Positions 60,681 to 64,000 of a stretch of DNA of 64,000 bases are shown here, in pieces. Each line of letters starts with the position of its first letter. Position 1 is the stretch's first letter. Source of the DNA: Bacteroidales bacterium (GTDB taxonomy: Bacteria > Bacteroidota > Bacteroidia > Bacteroidales > P3); contig JAFTDW010000005.1 in the NCBI GenBank assembly GCA_017454015.1, positions 62,001 through 126,000 of the forward strand, in the 5' to 3' direction. A program made the position numbers and the translations under genes. The notes beneath the pieces were generated by a model. That model was given only the letters and a program-made list of their open reading frames with translations. It was not told the origin of the DNA and made no database searches.

Positions 60681-60756
60681 GAACGTTTTCGTTCAGCAAG
60701 GGCAGTGGAAGCTTGCTTACACTGCCGCAGCCAGAAAACGACTCATGAAATAGAAC
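60681..60756 (+). repeat. Palindromic element, intergenic copy 1
   Basis: Same sequence as 56790-56865 except for two changes (AGA to AGG and ATG to ATA near the end). The inner stem is GCAGTG/CACTGC. It lies in the 60492-61199 spacer, which has no gene; the ~140 bases between the two copies there show nothing I recognise. Confidence 0.92.
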
Positions 60757-60893
60757 CTATTCTTTTTTTCAGCTGTCCCCCAGTAATGAAAACAGGGTGT
60801 CAATCAAATCGGGACAACTGTAAGCGAAAATAGGTTAATGTGACGCAAAGTGTAAACCGAATCAGTGACGGTGTAAACCAGATTAGGGATATG

Positions 60894-60969
60894 GAACGTT
60901 TTCGTTCAGCAAGAGCAATGGGAGCTTGCTCACATTGCCGCAGCCAGAAAACGACTCATGAAATGGAAC
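60894..60969 (+). repeat. Palindromic element, intergenic copy 2
   Basis: Same element, same orientation as 60681-60756. Both sides of the inner stem have changed together: GCAATG/CATTGC instead of GCAGTG/CACTGC, and GGAGC/GCTC instead of GAAGC/GCTT. Confidence 0.92.
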
Positions 60970-61093
60970 AAACAATTTAAACCAATTCAGTTTTGCTGTG
61001 GCGTCGGCTCGTCCGACAACCATCCCCAATCTGTCTGCTGCGACCTGCGACCTTGTGGAGCAAACCAATTTCAGGAAAGCTACACTTATTTGC

Positions 61094-61200
61094 AGAAATT
61101 TGCATTTCTCGCCCACTTATTCTCGGAAATTTGCATTTTTTGCTTGCATATTCTCAAAAATTTGTATCTTTGCAGTCGCAATTATAAGAAATTTGTATCA
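61094..61200 (+). repeat. Four 31-bp phased dyads upstream of the AbiEi-Fic gene
   Basis: A core of the form (A/G)(A/G)AAATTTG(C/T)AT(T/C) occurs at 61094, 61125, 61156 and 61187, exactly 31 bp apart (about three helical turns). In copy 1 it is a perfect dyad, GAAAT-TTGC-ATTTC. Copies 1 and 2 also share the trailing ATTCTC. Copy 3 overlaps the promoter -7 box and copy 4 runs into the ATG, so a protein bound here would block transcription and the start of translation. Confidence 0.8.
61144..61172 (+). promoter_or_regulatory. Promoter of the AbiEi-Fic gene
   Basis: TTG at 61144-61146 and TATCTTTG at 61165-61172 with an 18-bp spacer, embedded in the 31-bp repeat array. The start site would be near 61179, leaving a leader of about 20 nt. 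Confidence 0.75.
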
Positions 61201-62687
61201 TGCCACTGCTGGATCTCAACAAAGAAATTGTGTTTGCGTCGTCCAATCCGGATGTATCGCACGCCATCTCACGCCTCACAAAACAAGGGAAACTGCGCAA
61301 GATAGCTCCACGACTCTATACCACAAATCTTATAGACAGTGAAGAGTCTATTGTGCACCGCAACATCTTGAACATTCTTATGTGGCGTTTCCCTGGATCT
61401 GTTATCAGTCACCGAAGTGCACGAGAAATGCGCCTAACGCCAAACGGATTTTTCTATTTGACGGGAAATGCCAACCGAAAAGTGACGGATTTGCCTGGTG
61501 TAGTGGTGGTAATGAGCAAAGGACCCTCGGCGGACAAGAACGACATGGTGTTTGGCCAGATGTTCATCGCAGGCGAGTACCGATGGATGCTGGAGAACAT
61601 GCAGGGGTCGCGGAAGTCGGCGGAAGAATCTAAAGTGCTGCCTATTGATGTCATAGAGAAGAAACTCGGAAGTGTGCTAATTGCCAGTGGAGAAAACGGG
61701 CTGAACGCGTATCGTGACACCCTGCGCGAAACCGCAGAAAGACTTGGCATGACAAAAGAATTCCAAAAAATTAGCGTGCTGATATCAGCACTACTGGCAA
61801 CACACGGTTCCGATGCCCTCAAGTCGCAATACGCTCAAGCCTTATCGGTGGGACTAAAATACGACGAAAATCGCAAGCGACTGTTTGAAACTCTTTATGA
61901 TGCACTACAAGAGCAGCATTTTGTATCGCGGCCAATACAGTTGCAGTCGGAGGAGGAATACCGCAACGTCGCGTTCTTTGAGAGTTACTTTTCCAACTAT
62001 ATAGAAGGCACTGAATTTGAAGTAGGGGAAGCCAGGCAAATTGTTGAGACAGGCATTCCCTTAGCGCACAGGAACGAAGACTCGCACGATATTCTCGGCA
62101 CATTCTTGTTAGTGTCGAACCGGGACGAGATGATGCGCTATCCCAAGACACCGCAGGAGTTGTGTGACATTATACGTCGCCGACACGGCATACTGCTTTC
62201 CGGTCGTCCTGATTTAACACCAGGACAATTCAAACAGGTCAACAACCGTGCTGGCAATACAGAATTTGTGGATGCAAAGCTGGTTCAAGGCACAATAGAG
62301 ATTGGCTTTGACTATTATTCTGCACTGACTTCACCATTGGCAAAGGCCATATACATGATGTTTCTTGTCAGCGAGACGCACCCATTCAACGACGGCAACG
62401 GACGCACGGCTCGCGTGATGATGAACGCAGAACTGTTCAGGGCTGGCGAAGCCAAAATTATTGTACCCACAGTCTACCGAGAGGATTATCTGCTTTCCCT
62501 TCGGAAGTTGAGCCGACAGGGAGACCCAATGGCTTATATCAAGGTAATGGAGACACTACATGGGTTCGGTTATACATTGCGCAACCGTTCGTTCGACAAT
62601 CTGTTGGCATATCTGCAAAGTTGCAATGCTTTCGAAAATCCTGATGATGCCAAACTTAAATTTCAGTTTGATTCCACTCTAAAATGA
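61200..62687 (+). CDS. Fic-domain protein with N-terminal AbiEi-like DNA-binding region
   Basis: 495 aa. Residues 1-60 form a winged-helix-like segment (DVSHAISRLTKQGKLRKIAP, then RLYTT). They are followed by MWRFPGSVISHRSAREMRL, the pattern of AbiEi-type antitoxins. The C-terminal half is a Fic domain with the catalytic motif HPFNDGNGRTAR (HPFx(D/E)GNGRxxR intact), which normally transfers AMP from ATP to a target protein. A class II inhibitory motif is present before it: SNYIEG, fitting (S/T)xxxE(G/N), so activity is probably self-restrained. The leader has four 31-bp dyads, suggesting autoregulation by the N-terminal part. Its base composition is less C-rich than that of neighbouring genes, consistent with acquisition. 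No separate antitoxin gene is visible. Confidence 0.88.
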   Translation: MPLLDLNKEIVFASSNPDVSHAISRLTKQGKLRKIAPRLYTTNLIDSEESIVHRNILNILMWRFPGSVISHRSAREMRLTPNGFFYLTGNANRKVTDLPGVVVVMSKGPSADKNDMVFGQMFIAGEYRWMLENMQGSRKSAEESKVLPIDVIEKKLGSVLIASGENGLNAYRDTLRETAERLGMTKEFQKISVLISALLATHGSDALKSQYAQALSVGLKYDENRKRLFETLYDALQEQHFVSRPIQLQSEEEYRNVAFFESYFSNYIEGTEFEVGEARQIVETGIPLAHRNEDSHDILGTFLLVSNRDEMMRYPKTPQELCDIIRRRHGILLSGRPDLTPGQFKQVNNRAGNTEFVDAKLVQGTIEIGFDYYSALTSPLAKAIYMMFLVSETHPFNDGNGRTARVMMNAELFRAGEAKIIVPTVYREDYLLSLRKLSRQGDPMAYIKVMETLHGFGYTLRNRSFDNLLAYLQSCNAFENPDDAKLKFQFDSTLK

Positions 62688-62706
62688 TATAAAAGACACT
62701 TGCATG

Positions 62707-62755
62707 TATTCGCTGTCCATGTTTTTATTTTTACGGGTGTTCACGACCTCAGTTC
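62707..62755 (+). repeat. Short interspersed repeat B, copy 3
   Basis: TATTCGCTGTCCATG, a T-rich run, GGGTGTTCACGACCTCAGTTC: a diverged copy of 6576-6640. The following ~130 bases to the promoter at 62889 are AT-rich with no feature that I can identify. Confidence 0.75.
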
Positions 62756-62888
62756 GCAGGCTCAACACATGATTGTAGTTAATTGCTATATGATTAATAT
62801 TTGATTATCAGTCTCTTGGTTAAAAATATTAACGAACAATTAACGGAAATTAATGTTTTTTTATAGGTTATCTTATGATTTATTTTCG

Positions 62889-62896
62889 TAAATTTG
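62889..62896 (+). promoter_or_regulatory. -7 box upstream of the structured leader
   Basis: TAAATTTG followed by CA fits TAnnTTTG. The -33 element is weak. The predicted start (about 62900-62904) falls exactly at the foot of the first hairpin. Confidence 0.6.
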
Positions 62897-62900
62897 CACT

Positions 62901-62952
62901 GCGAAGAAGGTAATAGTTTAAATGTTAAATAGCTGTTACCATGTATCTTCGC
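62901..62952 (+). other. 5'-terminal hairpin of the leader RNA
   Basis: GCGAAGA (62901-62907) pairs with TCTTCGC (62946-62952). GGTAATAG (62909-62916) pairs with CTGTTACC (62933-62940), with one G-U pair. This places a long hairpin at the extreme 5' end of the predicted transcript. Confidence 0.7.
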
Positions 62953-63065
62953 GAGCCAGCGATGCGATTAAACATCACAATATAATTGTCAAATCACAAA
63001 AAATACATCAAAGAAAAAACAGAAACAGATAAAAAATTGACATAAAAAAGCGTTTACGCTAACGG

Positions 63066-63180
63066 TTGCTCTTGAAAGTTCCACAAATCAAGTTGTAATC
63101 CATGTAAAGCAGTAAACGTCCATGAGTACATCGTGGGCTTTACTTATAGGATTACAGGTCGTGGAACACCTCAAGAGCAA
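63066..63180 (+). ncRNA. Candidate structured leader or small RNA
   Basis: Four nested perfect helices make one long rod with internal loops. TTGCTCTTGA/TCAAGAGCAA is 10 bp (63066-63075 with 63171-63180). GTTCCAC/GTGGAAC is 7 bp (63078 with 63161). TGTAATCC/GGATTACA is 8 bp (63094 with 63149). GTAAAGC/GCTTTAC is 7 bp (63104 with 63137). The apical 26 nt are unpaired or weakly paired. The two outer helices cannot coexist with the terminator stem at 63158-63197. It could be an attenuated leader for the downstream gene or an independent RNA ending at the terminator. I do not recognise a known riboswitch class. Confidence 0.65.
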
Positions 63181-63203
63181 TAAGCAGGGTCCACGACTTT
63201 TTT
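63158..63203 (+). terminator. Intrinsic terminator overlapping the leader stem
   Basis: GTCGTGGA (63158-63165) pairs with TCCACGAC (63190-63197) and is followed by six T. The 24-nt loop contains the TCAAGAGC strand used by the outer helix of the leader structure. It lies about 50 bases before the ATG at 63251. Confidence 0.75.
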
Positions 63204-63250
63204 ATTGTCTTGTTTAGTTATAAATGTTTAACCCTTAATACATAAACAAG

Positions 63251-63931
63251 ATGAAAAAAAAATTAATGCTTATCGGTTCTATGGTGTTCATGGCGATGAT
63301 GATGATTGTCACGCCAGCAACCGCACAGACACGTAAAGAAAAGAAAGCTGCGCAGAAGGAGGAATGGGAATTCCAGCAGAAGAAGAAATCCATGGAGCGC
63401 CAGCGTGTTCTTGACTCCATCCAGAATGCCAACAAGCAGCCTGCGGAATATGATGTACCTTGTTGGATGGCTGATGATGACGAATGGTTCTACGCCACCA
63501 TACAACGTCAGTTCAAACAGAGCAGCATGAATACCGCTCCAACAGCCACACTCCGCTCAGCACAGATGCTGATGCGACAAAAATTGTCAAGTGTCTACCG
63601 CGCAGTTCTACGTGACTATTTCGACCAAATGGATATTGAAGAGGGCTCCTATGCCAACCAACACATAGAGAGTGCTGGTGACATGGTCATTAAGGCAACA
63701 ATCAATGAGACCTATGAGGTTTGCCGCAAGCAGACCAGACCTGACGAAAGCAATAATGTCGTCATGTATATGACCATTAAAGTAAGTAAGAAGAAATTTG
63801 TCCAAGACATAGTGCATAAAATATCTGAAGACGAACAACTAAAAGTACGCTTCAACGAGCAAAAGTTCCGTGACAGTGCCTTCAAGGTGTTTGAAGAATC
63901 GAACAATAAAGAGTTTAACGAGTTCAAATAA
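63251..63931 (+). CDS. Secreted protein, LPP20-like, unknown function
   Basis: 226 aa. Signal peptide MKKKLMLIGSMVFMAMMMIV, cleaved at ATA|Q (25/26). A very basic coiled segment follows (TRKEKKAAQKEEWEFQQKKK). The rest resembles the periplasmic LPP20-type fold: TATLRSAQMLMRQKLSSVYR, then NQHIESAGDMVIKATINETY and VVMYMTIKVSKKKFVQDIVH. No lipobox is present. It may be controlled by the terminator in its leader. A second gene begins 32 bp after its stop, so the two probably form an operon continuing past the window. Confidence 0.8.
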   Translation: MKKKLMLIGSMVFMAMMMIVTPATAQTRKEKKAAQKEEWEFQQKKKSMERQRVLDSIQNANKQPAEYDVPCWMADDDEWFYATIQRQFKQSSMNTAPTATLRSAQMLMRQKLSSVYRAVLRDYFDQMDIEEGSYANQHIESAGDMVIKATINETYEVCRKQTRPDESNNVVMYMTIKVSKKKFVQDIVHKISEDEQLKVRFNEQKFRDSAFKVFEESNNKEFNEFK

Positions 63932-63963
63932 CAATAATTAATAATTAATAAAACTCAAATATC

Positions 63964-64000
63964 ATGAAAAAACTCAACTACATTGCAATAGGTATTCTTT
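63964..64000 (+). CDS. Start of a secreted or membrane protein, 3' truncated
   Basis: Only 12 codons are visible: MKKLNYIAIGIL, a basic start and a hydrophobic stretch typical of a signal peptide. It lies 32 bp behind the LPP20-like gene on the same strand. Nothing further can be said. Confidence 0.55.
   Translation, partial: MKKLNYIAIGIL

Noticed and set aside
60492..61199. Mobile element carrying the paired palindromic repeats and the Fic gene
   Set aside because: The two repeats are direct, both lie on one side of the Fic gene, and there is no transposase, integrase or target duplication.
61094..61200. Possible short CRISPR-like array
   Set aside because: The conserved core is only about 13 bp within 31-bp units, the array overlaps a promoter and ATG, and no cas genes are present.
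63066..63203. tmRNA or a canonical 6S RNA
   Set aside because: No tRNA-like ends or tag frame for tmRNA. The promoter lies ~165 nt upstream of the rod, which is unusual for 6S, so it is kept only as an unclassified structured RNA.

Overview
The window is a piece of a Bacteroidota chromosome, most likely an uncultured member of the order Bacteroidales. The signs are Bacteroidetes-type promoters (TAnnTTTG -7 boxes, often with a TTTG about 19-22 bp upstream), type IX secretion (T9SS) C-terminal sorting domains, Lpt/Lpx envelope genes and a TonB-dependent receptor with a TPP riboswitch. Nearly every type I signal peptide is followed by Gln, and a glutaminyl-cyclase gene is present. I cannot assign a family or genus. 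I see no tRNA, rRNA, CRISPR array or transposase.

Layout. 1-6.4 kb: a partial arginase-fold gene, repeats, then a riboswitch-controlled thiamine salvage operon (outer-membrane receptor, PnuT, thiamine pyrophosphokinase) convergent with purD. 6.8-18 kb: one long co-directional run of housekeeping and envelope genes: pth, coaX, a beta-barrel, a TPR protein, lptC, a helix-hairpin-helix protein, lpxD, two SGNH proteins and an MBOAT acyltransferase. 18-20.3 kb, minus strand: a small membrane protein, efp, a glutaminyl cyclase and a Rieske-like lipoprotein. 20.7-42.2 kb: four consecutive giant genes (1648-1777 aa) for T9SS-exported proteins made of two-cysteine repeats. 42.2-53.2 kb: manA, a DUF4491/metal-permease pair, a polysaccharide flippase, a VWA-like membrane protein, a DUF2723 protein, lptE and a SprT-like protein. 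53.3-60.5 kb: an M1 peptidase with a T9SS tail, an ECF sigma factor coupled to an anti-sigma-like protein ending in a gliding-motility (CHU_C) domain, rbfA, a LolC/E-like permease and two small outer-membrane proteins. 60.5-64 kb: an accessory region with palindromic repeats, an AbiEi-Fic fusion gene behind 31-bp phased repeats, and a long structured leader with a terminator ahead of a small secreted protein.

The theme is envelope biogenesis and surface display: LPS (lpxD, lptC, lptE), O-acylation (MBOAT/SGNH), T9SS cargo, signal-peptide maturation (glutaminyl cyclase) and envelope-stress-type regulation (sigma/anti-sigma). The least-explained items are: (1) a 70-75 bp palindromic element present both between genes and, in the same reading frame, inside two unrelated proteins; (2) the structured leader at 62.9-63.2 kb, whose long stem and terminator are mutually exclusive; (3) the 31-bp iterated dyads before the AbiEi-Fic gene; (4) the anti-sigma/CHU_C fusion.
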